Assembly: GCA_963920665.1 (NCBI GenBank)
Contig: OY987270.1
Span: forward strand, 14,906,019 to 14,970,018
Direction: 5' to 3'
Source: Straminergon stramineum
Taxonomy: Eukaryota > Streptophyta > Bryopsida > Hypnales > Calliergonaceae
DNA: 64,000 nucleotides
The position numbers were made by a program, and so were the translations under genes. Under the pieces are notes generated by a model. The model was not told where the DNA came from, did no database searches, and worked only from the letters and a program-made list of their open reading frames with translations. Shown here in pieces: positions 34,091-47,629 of this stretch (within the stretch, counting starts at the first letter, position 1; each line of letters opens with the position of its first letter).

Positions 34091-35980
34091 CATAGAAGGT
34101 GGGTGAGGCATAATCATTGTTTGAAAGGAATGGTGCATGCTTCCGTTAAGTAGAGATCAAGTTGTATCAAATTAAACTACATGCTCCACCACTTGCACAA
34201 GCCCAATCAATTCCTTCGTGTTTGAGCCTCATAGAGTGCTTTGTGCTAGATAAGTGATATATCTTGTGTCTTTTTTGACTCTCGACCCAATAGAAATTTA
34301 TTAAATTGAAAGTACTCTCTTGTTAGCTCTTTATTTTGTGGCTATATGAATTTTTTACCACAAATAATCTCCATAGCTAATTTTGCATTTTTTTACCAAC
34401 TCTCATTGTATCTAAAATGTAAGTGAATGTATGATGAAGTTTTTGAAGATGTAATATGTATAGAGATCATGATCTAGGTTGGTACATTGATTATGTAGAA
34501 AAATGTGTAAGTAGGTGGAAATGGTGATAAAATAGTGAGTGAACAAAAGGAGTAGGGTATTGAAATGAGATAGGTGTTGGAGTTGTTCTTTCATTGGTCA
34601 TTTTTGTTGAAAATTGTAGAAAGTGACAATGTAAAGTAATCAAAGTAATTAGATTATTTTCAAGTGTGGATTATAGATGTAAGTATTAGAATGTGGTAAG
34701 ATTTATAGAATCAAGTTTTTTTGAGTTTACATGGATAATAAAGATGTTGTAATGATGGAATAGGACATTGCATATAATATTTGGATATGGAATGGCAATA
34801 GTATTGATGTTGTTGAAGGTGCTTCATATGGAAGATGTACAAATTTTTAATATTTTATGAATAGCACCAGTCTATAGTTACTAACTACATTTGATGTAAT
34901 ACTAGCACTAGTAGTGATTATTATGAGTGAATCAAATATTGAGATTTGGATATCTTATGAATAGCATCTAAGGTAAGAGCACCCAATGGCGTCCCTTTCT
35001 AGGCCAAGAATTCATTCTAGAACATAAATGTAGCTGGATTGCAGACATCTTATTATTTTAGGTCAAAAAAATAAGCTCTCTACTATCTACTTACATTAAA
35101 GCTTGAAATGATTATGCTCTATAAAGTCTGATGCCATTGGGTACTCTTACCTTATAGATGTTTATCTTACTTATGTGTGATGTATATGTGGGACCAACAA
35201 TGATTTTTGTAATTGGATTAGTTGTCACACTACCAAAAATTGAATGTTGTTTTCAATAAAGTTTTTTGTACATTTTCTTATACATCAATTTTGAAACTAA
35301 AGTGCAAAAAATGAGATATCATGAAAATTTAGAACATTTGTTACTTTGTACAAAATTTTGACACATTTTCCAAAACAATGCTAAGTTTTTTTTGACATTT
35401 TAGTGTCAAAAAAAGTATTGAAATTTTCCATTGTTACAAAGAAAGTTAGAAAAAATGTCAAAAAAAAATGTGCTACACTTTGAAAATTTGTAACTAATTC
35501 CAAAAAGGGCCAAAAAAAATACAAAACAACTTGAATTTGATTTGTCTTCTTCTTAATTTCTAGGGTAATTTAACTGAAAAATATTTTGACAAGTTGTAAA
35601 CATTGAAAAAGGCAACCAACAACACAAGAAATACTAAATAGACTCGTAATCTCATATATCATAAGTTATGAGAAAATCTCAAGTTTATATACGTTGCAAG
35701 ACACTAAAGCAACCACCAACTAAGAAGTGCAAGGTTTTAGGAAGCCTCATTTTTATTTTTATTTGTTTGGTGAAAGTTTTTTTACACTCTTTAAAGCACT
35801 TTTTTTTAATGGTCTTTTCAACATATCAAGTTTGACATTCTTTTCATCACCAAGGCATCAGAAGCTAAGATTTTTTTGCATATTTTTTTGACACTAAAAT
35901 GTCATAAACTTGTCAAAAACAACACCTTTTCTGAGTAGTAAAACCGTGGAGGTTCATATTCTCTAATGAAAGAGAGGTAA
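34091..35980. other. Intergenic, no gene seen
   Basis: Strongly AT-rich with a G/T-rich top strand between about 34400 and 34980. An imperfect palindrome-like pair, 'ttttttgacattttagtgtc' near 35389 and its relatives to 35930, suggests another small inverted-repeat element, but I cannot fix its ends. Confidence 0.35.
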
Positions 35981-35984
35981 TCAA

Positions 35985-36571
35985 CCCCTAAGCGCTCCAA
36001 AGTCCACTTTTGGGACAATGAACACAATAAAAATGAAGTTTCATCCTCCTTACTGCTGGATGAAAGTTATCATAATTTGTGGAGATATTTTATCAAGTTG
36101 TTGTCCTATCTAAGGGTTGGATTTGGACATTTGGTGTTACTAGAGTACATATTTTTCTAAAATTACCAATGTGCAAGTATGTCAAGTGGTTGACCAAGCC
36201 AAAATTGCATTGACTCTAGTTCAAAATGAGCTTTGCCAAAATGAGTCATAGATTTTTGGAATACAAAAATTTCTAAAAATCACTATGTGAGGAGAACCTC
36301 ATTTCAAATCCATTCCAACAAATTTTACTCACAAAAATGATAATATTTTGCTTGTAATTGAATTTAGAAGGAATTTTGGAATTTCCCTTTCAAAATTTAT
36401 AAAAACTTATTGGTGATAGCATTGGTGAATCTAACCATACAGATGGAATCTGCAACTCAAAGCTTACAACTTTTATTTGTATATCAATTCCAAAATATAC
36501 TTCCATGTAGCACTTTATAATGATTTTTTCTCAATTCGTCAATTCTAGAGATGAATCTAGACATTTAGGGG
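35985..36571 (-). mobile_element. TTAA-type element, 587 bp
   Basis: It begins CCCCTAAGCGC after TCAA (a one-base-changed TTAA) and ends ACATTTAGGGG before TTAA at 36572-36575. It is an inverted relative of 32751-33864 (without the Stowaway insertion) and of 3964-4539. Confidence 0.8.
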
Positions 36572-36575
36572 TTAA

Positions 36576-39500
36576 AGTGCGAATTATAAGTGTACCTAAA
36601 ATTAATCTTGGTTTCCCACATGTGGGTGTTGTATATATTAGGATAAAATAGATATAGTCCAAAATTAGTTTCAACGAGGTTCACATGTGATACCCTAAAT
36701 GTTGAAATTATGTTGAGTAAAGGATTAGATTGCCTTATCCCCAGAATTACTTTCCAAGCCATCAAAGTCAACAAATATTTCTATAGATATTTTCCTTTGC
36801 ACAAATGGAGGTTCCATAGGTCCCAATTACAACAACACCTAATTCAAAAGTAATGCATTCTTGTATAGTAACAATTCATATTTGCATCGTGTCAAATATC
36901 AAGAAGTTAGTGAGGGACAACCTAAATAATTTCACTCTATTATTTAGTGTAGGTCTTGTTACTGACTTACTGTCCCAAATTTGAGGTGTGCATGTCTGCA
37001 TAGGAGTGTACAATCTAAAATTAAAGAGTTCTTCATCAATTTGTTCAATTTGGACAAAGCGGTGAGAATTTCCTGCCCACTTGGCCAGTTGTGTCCCCAG
37101 GTCCCCAGATGTTACCAACTTGGTCAAGTACAATTCAACAATGGTATCCATTGATAGGACTTTGATGTGCCACTAAATAATGTCTGCAACAATTGCTAAG
37201 AAGAAGGTGGAAGAACTGAACAACTCTAAAAAGACCTAAATATCATATTCTAGCTACGATGACCAATTTGTTGACCGTCAAACATGACCATCACGGCTTA
37301 TTGGGTTTTGTGCTCAACGTATATTTCCATATACCACAAAACATTCTCGAACAATTAGCCGAAGGACCCACAACATTGTGTTGGGTCTTACAATTTTGTT
37401 TCCTTGGATTATTGGCTGGGGGGCAATGTGTAAAAAAAATTAGGATATTGGTGCGAATAACCACTATTTTATAGAGGGGTATGAATTTTTTTATTTTTTT
37501 TCACATGCTATCATTATGAAATTTTCTAATGGGACTTATTATTCCATACCCTATATTACCAACGGTATGTTGAATGCCATTTTTGATACCCCATATTACT
37601 CTAAACCCAATCCACAGGGGGTGCAATTAGTTCTACTACAACAAACCACATGCGAACAAGTGCTTCCTAATAAACTATAATTTCAATCTAAAATTTTGAA
37701 CATTGTTTAATAATGACTATAGGTTTCTATTGCTAGAATTTTCAATTCAAATAAAATATGAAATAGTTTTTAGAAGAGGTTGAAAATGAACTAAAATGGA
37801 ATGTTTTTCTACTCAAATATTTATAGAGAACACATTTAGATGACCATTGCATCAATATTCAACTCAAAATGAGCTTTCAATAGAGAGAGATTTTTAGGAA
37901 TTTTGTGTTCATTTTTTAGACAATTTTTTTAATGTAATATAGGGGTGTGAAATTTATTTTTCAGTTATTTTTACTTCAAAATTTTGTAACTAATTATTAT
38001 TAACAAATAAAAATATCAATAATTCAAAACATAAACTTTCCAAGTAGGAAAATTTATTCATATATATTTTATTTTGTTTTATTTAAAATTCAAAAAGTAT
38101 ATAGGGGGTCCAAAGTTTTGTTCGCACATGGTTTCTAATGGACACTCTAAGTGAACTCCTTGTCACCCAATTATAATTATTAGCCCCCATGTTTTAAAAT
38201 ACCCTATCATTAGTTCACATGTATGTTGCTACTCCAACCACTCACTCCCCCCCCCCCCCCGCCCTTCTTCCTGAGATTATTGAAGTTCACCCATCAAAAA
38301 AAGTCAACAACAACTTGTGACACTTATTAGGACACTTGCTTACTTGCATGGGTGGATGGATGGGGGAAGGTGGGAAGGGAGAGAGGATGGACTAGATAAG
38401 TCCAAAGCAAAAGATTTGAATGCAAAGTTTCCCCTAGATCAAGGGATTGTTGCATTGTAGCACAAATATATTTGTGTGATGGTGCTATTGTAGAAGGTGT
38501 ACCTAGCTCTTCACATTTAAGAATGTTATACATATGTTTGCATCATGGACTTCATAAAGTACTATGATTTCATAGATTGTCCATACAACTTGAGCTTCTT
38601 GTAATATTCTTTTTATCAATTTGAAAGGGAGATTGAGGGGGTACTTGAAGAACTCTAAATGTCTTAGTGTAACTTTATTATAGAAGTGAAGATGTTTGGA
38701 TGTTCCTTCAAAAGAAAAAATAACTTCAACCATTTACAAGTTGGCATTAATTAAGAATTTGTTCATCTAGGGTCCTACATTGCACCTCGGCAAATATCAA
38801 CAAGTGACAAGAATGTGTCAATAGGATATGATGATATCTTGACTTGTACCACTTTAAATATGTAGATATAAAGTACAACTAAAACAAACAAATGACTCAA
38901 GATAATAGAAACAATTGCTTATTAAATCCATAATATTCTTCAATAATTTTGGGCAATCATTAATTATTAGCTAGATATTGCTAGATTTCTACAAATGCTT
39001 TGGACTAGCCTATAGAAAATTGAAGGAGAAAATACAATTATTCAAGTCACTTTTAAGTAGTAATTTTGTTGAAAATCATATACTTTGCCTTTTGCCTTTT
39101 GCCAAAATTTTGAAAAAATAATATTCTAATATTTAGTAATATCAATAGAAAAAACTATATAGAATCCTTTGCATTCCAACATCTACAATATCATTTAGAT
39201 TTTGACAAATTCACCCACCTTCAATTAGAGGTTTTTTTCCAATTCAAAGACATTTGACAAATATCAATTCTCTTCAACTTTTGATATTCTATGCTATGTT
39301 TTGGCATTTTCAAAACATGTAACTACTTGTGCAAATAGATATGTAAATTAATGTGCAATTTGCATTTCATCAAAACTTGTGCACTATTAAGCTACAATTT
39401 TCCATCCTTCTATCTTTTAGGGGCTCCTAAATCATTTCATCTCCTTCCTTCCTTGGGGGTCCATGACTTCAATTTAACAAACTATATTGTGCCAATCAAT

Positions 39501-39617
39501 GATTTTTTTTATGCATGTTTTTTTGCTTTGCTTTTATTACAACCAAAAGAAATTGTCTCTTTTTGGTAAAGAAAATTTTCATTTTTTTGTTCAAAATAGA
39601 AGGCTTACTGATGTATT
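36576..39617. other. Intergenic, no gene seen
   Basis: About 3 kb of AT-rich sequence with short frames only. A long C run interrupted once by G lies near 38247-38262. A weak coding-like patch on the minus strand (36876-37151) and its neighbourhood to 37470 may be an old retroelement fragment, without a readable domain. Confidence 0.35.
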
Positions 39618-39621
39618 TTAA

Positions 39622-40695
39622 TCTCTAAAATACCATTGTTTTTATTTGAATTGGTGCCTAGGAACAAAAAATACACCACAATAAGCACAAACTTGAATTT
39701 GGCAGACAAAGTACCCCCCACAAAAAATCTTGAAATAAAAATAATTTTTTTTCAAAGATTGTATTTTTGTCTATATGAAAAACTTTGATTCATTTTATTT
39801 GAATTTTTGGTGTGAAAGTTGTGAAGCACCTTGTTTTGCTAGCAATCAAAGCATCTTTTTGAAAAAATAATGTATAGGATTCCTTTTTTTGAGATCAATT
39901 TTCATAGTTTTTCACAACAAAAAGTTCCACTAGCTTAATTTTGATTGGTAGAACAATCTCACCATTGGAATGTATTTTAATTCCTTCTTAGAGAAATTAA
40001 TGATTTAGTTTTTTCCTCTACCATGTACTTTCTTCTCCTCAACATTTTTTAAAGAAGGAGAATCATGTTATCTTTTTAGCTTTTAGTTTTCCTATATTTA
40101 CAACTCAATTCTTGATGATAATAAAATTTCAATTCAAAATCTATCATTTGCAAAACTTATAAGTTTAGAAGATTCCACATCTCATAAATTAGTTTGCTAT
40201 ATGGTGGGTACTCCCAAAATCGCCCTGTGCCTAAAAGTGCTATCTAGAGCAAGTGAACATTCCTAAATTCAGTTATGTACCTATTTGCATAGAGCGCTTT
40301 TAGAAACACACTTTGACTATGAATAACTTTTGCATATAATTTCCAAATGATGTGTTCTTTGGTGCATTGGAACCTCCTTTCTCTCGCCAACAAGGAAATA
40401 TAAAAATCTAATCAACCCAATAATAGTAACAATGCATAGTACCAATTTGTGGCACTTTTGGGTGTACCTACCTTAGTGCTAAAATTTATGATTTCTTCAC
40501 TTTGAACGCTCTTATCTTGCAATCTATGTAGTCAAAGAGTCTAAAATTCTCACCACACATTTTCACACTAGTCCATTGCAAGATCCTATGGCTAGATAAG
40601 CTAATAAAATACCATTTTAAAGTTTTTTGCTCTTTGTACTAGATATGGCAGTTTTGACAAATTTTGACTAAAAACAGACCTTGGTCCTTCAGAGG
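39622..40695 (+). mobile_element. Degenerate TTAA-type element, 925-bp family
   Basis: TTAA at 39618-39621 is followed by TCTCTAAAATACCATTG, matching the start of 1473-2397 with changes. The right end CCTTCAGAGG precedes TTAA at 40696-40699. The inner similarity and the extra length (1074 bp) point to an older copy that gained sequence. Confidence 0.6.
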
Positions 40696-40699
40696 TTAA

Positions 40700-41760
40700 G
40701 ACTGAAAGCCAAATTTGATGTAGATATCACCAAGTATCACCCAAGTATCACATGCGTATTGAAATAAATAGCTGGCTGCTTCTCCAAAATGATTACAAAA
40801 ATCATACGTGCCAATATAACAAAATTGACGTTTACTACAGTACGCAAAACAAAAATAAGGGAGTTGCCGGAGAATGTTCCTAATGCAAAAGTCGAGGTAA
40901 GGACGACTACAGACAGTCGGCATACGGACACTTTTGGTTTCGAAAAGATTTCCGAAGGTGCTGTGACGATTCCGTGCTGGAGCGAGGAACGAATCGGAGT
41001 CTCATGGCATATTTTGAGCCGTGTTCACAACTGGACTGTCCTCTTTATGAAACGATTTGAGTAGTACAGTCCTCAAATTACAGTGATGTGATTCCTGGAG
41101 GGAAAAATCCAATACAAGGCAGATGCAAGGTATGGGTTGCTGGTAGCGCAGGGGTTTGGAATGTAACGGGCCTGTAACTCTCAAATGCTGTTGGGCACAC
41201 ACGCTATTTCTTCTTCTTCTTCTAGTTTCGCGTGAATTTGACGCCGTGCTTGTAGCGACTGATCTGGTGATATATAACTTAAGAATTGTAGTTTTTGGAA
41301 CCCAACTTCATGCGCTTTGGCAGATCGAAGAAGATTGGCAGGAGGAGCATTCGTTGCAATTGATTTATAATTTGGTTGCATTGATTTCATTGTCGGAGAG
41401 AGTGGAGTGTGTTTTTGAAGGAGAGAATTCGGTGGAGGATGGTTGAGTTGTAACTTGTGGCATTCCATTCTTTGTCGGTGAAAGTGGAGCGTGTTTCTGT
41501 GTGAGAATTTTCAATTTTGTCAGGGCATAATTGGAGGAAAGGAACTTGTTGATTTCTGTGTCCAAATCGCCTCCATTTTCCAGGATATTTGTGAAACTCT
41601 GAACCTGGGAGAGTGTTTTGGGGGTTTGCATGTTGTGACGAACAGGTGAAGACAAGAGCAATTCCTTCTGTGGTAGGGGTAGTCTAGCTCAGATTGCGCT
41701 TCCAGCATTGGGACTGTTGTTTCTTTCCGAATCTTGTCATCGTTTCTTTTCAAATCTAGC
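40700..41760 (-). repeat. GC-richer region with dispersed repeat copy B
   Basis: 41140-41530 read on the minus strand matches 30690-31080. Within this copy the motif 'ctccactctctccgaca' and its neighbours are tandemly doubled. Open frames on the minus strand (for example one including SQVQSFTNILENGGDLDTEI near 41560-41625) look partly coding, but no family is recognised and no complete gene model is found. Confidence 0.5.
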
Positions 41761-42217
41761 CCCCAAAATCTAATTACAATAAGAGATATCCATTTTCCAA
41801 AATTAGGGCATTGTCATGCCAACATTGAAATGTTTATGGAGAGAATTGTGAAACTTTTTTGGAGATGCTTGTTGAAGGAAAGATGGGCGTATGCTGAAGG
41901 AAAGATGTGTGTAGATGTAATTGTTTTGGAAGTTTTGGTGATTCACATTTTATAAGACAAATAGACTAGCCCAAAACAACTTTAAAACAAAATAGAGGGA
42001 AAAGTTGAGTCAAATAGTCTAGTTATGTGAAAATTCTAGTGGACAATTACAAGGGAGTGGTTAGGGTTACAACCGACGCTTTGGGTGTATATGAAATAGT
42101 GTCAAATTGCACTAGAAAAAATTATTTGGTTAATTTGACAACAAATTGTGATGTTTTTTGCTAGAAAATTCCAAATTAAAAAAATATTGGATGAAATTGC
42201 CAAATTGTGGATGAAAA
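41761..42217. other. Intergenic, no gene seen
   Basis: Nothing recognisable apart from AT-rich sequence. Confidence 0.4.
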
Positions 42218-42558
42218 CACATTAGATGGGATTCAGCTGCCCTGGAGGGCCGTTTCAGGCCAGTTCCCAAGGCTGGGAACCAGCCAGGGCTGTCCAGAAT
42301 TTAAAATTATTAAAAAATTATTAAAAAATTAAAAAAATTAAAAAATTAAAAAAAAAATTAAAAAATTAAAAAACAAAATAAAAAATATTAAAAAATTAAT
42401 TATTTTTTCAAAAAAAAAATTTAAAAATTAATTTTTTATTATTATCCGACGTGGCCACCGGCTGACCACGTCAGCGAGCTGCTCTGGCCGAGTTCCCACA
42501 GTCTTAGAACTTCTGGGAACTCGCAGTCTTCCGCAGGAGCTCATTCTCATCTAATGTG
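42218..42558. mobile_element. 341-bp element with ATTAGATG-type inverted ends
   Basis: The ends CACATTAGATG and CATCTAATGTG are perfect inverted copies. GC-rich arms surround a core made almost only of A and T (42300-42440). It shares arms and layout with 25361-25668. Confidence 0.8.
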
Positions 42559-43399
42559 ATTGTGGATATGTGCTATGTGCTAATATGATATTTTCTATCC
42601 AATATGTGGATGAACATTGAAAGTTGGAGCACCTTTGTAAAATTTTATATCACCACTTTGACACTTCATAAAAAAGGAATAAAAACGATGGTTAAAACTT
42701 TGACAAGTAATTAGGAATTGAGGAAGACAACAATTTGATAGTGTAAATTAGTGATTAGACCATCACAGTGATATGAATTGATATAAGACAATTTGACAAT
42801 CATTTTCTCTCTCTCGTAGAGCTTGCAGTGATTACTTGTCTCCTTGTCAATTTCTACTTGTGAACTCCTTCAATCCAAATTTACTATTTTTTTGTCAATT
42901 AATGTTTGTGCTTATTTGCACTAGTGATTGGGGTTGTCTTTTTTTTTTACCAAACAATTATCTAGGGATTGGTGTTGTTCTATTATCTTCATATATATCC
43001 ATTAGTCCGAATTCAGTCATAACATCATATTATATTCAATCTTAAGTAGTCAATGCCTTGTATCAATTTGTGCAATAGTCAAATTGCTAGTGAGTGGTTA
43101 TTGCAAGTTCTATGACAAATTGTCTTTATACAGGAGATGTCATTGAAGTCAATTAGTTTGTGAGCGAAATTTTGCTAAAAGTTGAGCTAGGTGGGATTGG
43201 CATCTCTATAGAGAGTATGATCAATTAGACAACGAGACAATGAGCATCTTGATTGAGTAGGTGACAAATTGTCTAAAGTATGAGTGAGAAGTTTTTTTTG
43301 TAGTAATGTGAGGGTTGACTAAGCATAGAGTCTTTTTTTAAAAAGAACTTATTGTATGAGATGGTTTAATAGCTTGAGTGAGGCTTGTCTTGTCTAATA
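42559..43399. other. Intergenic, no gene seen
   Basis: AT-rich with short unbiased frames only. Confidence 0.4.
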
Positions 43400-43403
43400 T
43401 TAA

Positions 43404-44332
43404 CCCCTAAATGTTTTCAACCATGTCTTCACCAAAAATGCTCCAAAATTGTCTTTTCTAGAATAAGTACCAAATTTTAGGAAAAAAATATTTTTGGACA
43501 CATCTAACTATAAGAACTTGTAATAAACTTATTTGAGAAGATGTGGAAAAAATTTCAGAAATTTCCACCATGTAGATTGTAAGATATTAGAGTTTGAATT
43601 AGCAAAAATCTTTTTTTGGGCCCTGTGAAAAAACGGGCAGCTACCCTTCACAAGGACACATTTGTAAGAAAAAGAATTCCGAAATGGTGGTTACTCTTTG
43701 GATTCATTCTTCAAGTCAAGTTGGCTACATGCTTGAAAAAAATTCAGATCATTTGAAATTGTACAACATATAGGAAAAAAAAGTAAGTACAAAGAAGTAG
43801 AGAATGATTCAAAATATTAAATTGTGAAGAATTTTGTTATGGAATTAAAAAATTCCAATCCCAATGGTTGTAATGTTTTAATAAATAATCTACATCCTCT
43901 GATTTTATTTTGTTTCAAAAAATATTGAAAATTGAGTTAAATAAAGGACTTCAAAGTTTATTTTAGAGTAGAGAATCCAAAACTACTCACAAATTAAAAC
44001 TCCTCATAACTTTCATCTCATACATCAAAATGGAATGATTCAAAGCTTTCTATGTACATATAAATTTAGAAAACCAATTTCAAACTTTTATTTCTTAGAA
44101 AAGTGTTTTAAAAAAATAAATTTGGACTGCCCGAAGATCAATGAAAATTACATAACATGCAATAACTTTTCAACGATGAAGTCAAAAGTTATGAAAATTG
44201 TTGGGCCTTAAAGATACTCCTCAATCACATGTTGTGTGAGAAGTTCAAAGAAAAACAAAAACCAACTCCATTGGTAGTGAGCTATCCAAAATCGCTATGT
44301 TGCCAAAAAAACGCAATTTGGGTGTTTAGGGG
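43404..44332 (-). mobile_element. TTAA-type element, 929 bp, 925-bp family
   Basis: It begins CCCCTAAATG after TTAA (43400-43403) and ends GGTGTTTAGGGG before TTAA (44333-44336). Its interior is the reverse complement of 46705-47629 and 1473-2397. It is non-coding. Confidence 0.85.
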
Positions 44333-44336
44333 TTAA

Positions 44337-45469
44337 TTATCTTTGTTGAGGGTTGTGTGTGCCCTTGATCAAATTTGAGAGTCTAATTCTTATAGCCAAT
44401 GATTGGCTATTTTTGTGTGTGTCAAATAATCAATCAAGGATAGGAAGTTCTTGTGCTTATTAGATTTGATTGTCACAACTAGAAGTCTTGTCTTTTTTTT
44501 TGAATTAATTGTAATTGTATGAGGAAGCCATGGATGGTCTTATTGTAATTAATTTACGAATTGCCTTGTGTGTATGGAGATGTTGAGTGTATTGTATGTG
44601 ATAGAAAATTTGCCAAAGGCTGGGCATTGCAAATGAGTGGCAATTTGCCTTAAAGGGATGTTGTATGTTGATTTGTCATTTAAGATTGTGATAGTCAAAT
44701 TGCTCATGTGGATTAAGTGTGTGTTTGTGACATTGGCATTGCCTAATTGTTGTCAACAATTATGATTAGTGAGGAGTTGACCAATTGACCAATGATTTGG
44801 ATGTGAGCAAGAAGTTCTTGTGTTGGTTGCCATTCTAAATTTCTTGTGAAGTGATTGTAGACATTGGTATAAACTTATTATGGTTTCTGGTTGAATTGAT
44901 TAGTAGGATAGATACACCAAGAGTCTAGTAAATTGTTGTTAAGTGGACAAATAGACTTTGTACAATTAGGACTGTTAGTGGGTTGGTAGATCCAAATAAA
45001 GTGATAAAAAATGGATTTATAAACAATTGAAGACGAATTGCCCTTGCACGAATTGTAAAGGTCAATTTTGACTAAGTAGGATTTTATTTTTGCACTTATA
45101 TTGTATGGATTTAATATTAAAATAGAAATTGAATAGGCAATGCACTATATTTGGATAGTCTTTGCCAACGGAAGGTAAATTTTAAGAAATTAATCTCTTA
45201 TAGCATGGACAATTTGTCTTGCAACGGATGGATCAAAACATGAGAAAAAGAAAGGATCTGTGACTAATGACTGGAATATGATTTTTTAGGTTGGAATGTT
45301 CATCACAACCTTCAAAACCACGTATTCAAATCCAAATTGACCACAAACTGATTGTGAATTTTGCGTACTTGCACAAGTAGCAATTAGGCAAGTTAAATAG
45401 AGTATTGGACAAATTGACAATGGGTAACAAGAAAAGCAAGTAATTCAAGAACTCACAAATGTGTGTGTA
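44337..45469. other. Intergenic, G/T-rich top strand, no gene seen
   Basis: The top strand is rich in 'ttgtg' and 'aattg' phrases over more than 1 kb, a strand bias also seen near 34400-34980 and 56900-58600. No frames of note. Confidence 0.35.
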
Positions 45470-45966
45470 TAAGGTAAAACAACCCATTGTGGTCAAATGA
45501 CCCATAGCGGTCACCTAGGAAGTCACCCCATTGTGGTTTTTTTCAGACCCTATCATGGGTTTTATTAGTAAATGAGATTTGGACCACAATCAATGTCTTA
45601 CTTGACAATAATGGAGTGATTAGTGACTGCATTAGGAACTTCTAACTTTTTAGTGTAATTTCATTGTAGGAAGTGACTTTTTTAGGCCTTTTACATTAGA
45701 AATTATTGTGACTGCTTTAGGTGTGTAAGATGAGTATGATGGATACAAATTTTGTTGGTTCTGGGGTAGTCTACAGACTCTTATGGGCCATGATGGGCTG
45801 AACACTTCAAAAATTCATAGCAAATTCATACTTTGTCAAAAAAATATAATTTCAAATGCTCTCACTATTTCTCACACTTGTGTTTATGTGGGAAAAAATG
45901 AAAAAATTTCAGCAATGGTATGAGTACGAACTCCTAATTCTGACCGCAATGGGTTGTTTTACCTTA
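45470..45966. mobile_element. 497-bp MITE with long terminal inverted repeats
   Basis: It starts TAAGGTAAAACAACCCATTG and, read from the other end, starts with the same 20 bases and continues similarly for several more (total about 25). A TA or ATA repeat flanks it. A diverged, right-truncated copy is at 18234-18680. Non-coding. Confidence 0.8.
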
Positions 45967-46700
45967 TATAGTGGCATTTTGATTAGGTTGATAGATGCAT
46001 ATACGGCATATGAGGAATTGTCTGAACTTGACAAATTGACCTTAGGACCCTAGAATTCTAGTGTAAGAGTAGAATGGCATTTCATACATTTGCAATGGGT
46101 ATGGACCGATTACTAGGATAGGCTAAAAAATTAATCACATATTCCCTTAACAATTGATTAAAATGATTTTATTTTCCTAATTGTCGAAATGGGTGTTTTT
46201 CCTACATGAATTGTGACCTCAAATACAAATCAATAGACAATTTGACCTTCCACAAATTAAAGACCCACTACTAGGGGATTCCTTGGATTTTGATATCTGA
46301 GCTTTTTCCATGCTATAATGTTCATATGGATGTTTCCTAAATATCCTACAATCAAATTAAAAAATTCATCACCAAGGTTTTTCAATCAATTATCATGTAA
46401 AACCATGAAAATCAAACTAAAAAATTCACCACAAATGGAGTTCAGTTTTTTAAAACTAAAATTTGGTATGCTTGATTGGGATTTCATTCTAAGATATGAA
46501 TGTTGATCGTGCAAAACAAAAAATGTCAATTGTATTCTACATTGTGCAAAGAAAATTGAATTCATATCCAAATTGCCATCACATATCTTTTTGACACCCC
46601 AATATACTATAGGGGCCAAAAATAATTCGAATTTTTTTCCCAAGGTGAAGTAGAACAAAAACTATGGACTTTGAAAAGTTCCTATATGCTCAAAAAGACA
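45967..46700. other. Intergenic, no gene seen
   Basis: AT-rich with only short frames. The stretch 46340-46450 contains a short repeated 'atcaaactaaaaaattcacc' type phrase. Confidence 0.35.
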
Positions 46701-46704
46701 TTAA

Positions 46705-47629
46705 CCCCTAAAGGACCAAGGTGTGTTTTTTGGCAACATAACTTTTTTGGGTAGGTATGTGTGACTAGAGATTTCCATGTTTTTGGCCCAAACTTTAATA
46801 GAAGGTGTGGACAAGGAATATCTTTCATGTGCACTAAATTTCATAGCATTTGGAAATATGAGTAAAAAGTTATGGCCTAATATATAGTTTGTTTCTCAAC
46901 TCAGGCAGTCCGGGCAGATCTGAAAAAACCAATTTTTTCAAAAATAAAAATTTGAAATTGATTTTCTAGATTTATATGTACATAGAAAGCTTTGAATCAT
47001 TCCATTTTGATCAATGAGTCCAAAGTTATGAGATGTTTTAGTTTGCGGGCAAGTATGGATTCTCTACTCTAAAATAAACTTTGAAGTTCTTTATTTAACT
47101 CAATTTTCAATATTTTTTGAAAAAAATAAAAATTTTAGTTGTATATTGTTTATTACAACATTACAACCATTGGTATTGGGAATTTTTAATTCCATTAATA
47201 AATTGTTAACAATTTCGTATTTTGAATCATTCTCTACATCTTTCTACTTACTATTTTTTTCCTATATGTTGCACAATTTCAAATGATCTGAAACTTTTCA
47301 AGCATGTAGCCAACTTGCATTGAAGAATGAATCTAAAGAAGCACCACCATTTTGGACATTGTTTCATACAAATGTGACCTTGTGAAGTGCAGCTGCCCGT
47401 TTTTTCAGAGGGCCCAAAAAAGGATTTTTGTCACTTCAAATGCTAATATCTTGCAATCTACATGGTGGAATTTTCTGAATTTTTTTTCACATCTTTTCAA
47501 TCTTGTGTACTACAAGATCCTACAGTTACATGTGTCTAAAAATGATATTTTTCAAAAATTTGGTACTTGTATTAGAAATGGTAGTTTTTGAGGGTTTTTG
47601 GTGATAACATAGTCAAGGAACTTTAGGGG
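46705..47629 (+). mobile_element. TTAA-type element, 925 bp
   Basis: It begins CCCCTAAAGGACC and ends GGAACTTTAGGGG between TTAA at 46701-46704 and 47630-47633. It has exactly the same length as 1473-2397 and is in the same orientation. Non-coding. Confidence 0.87.
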
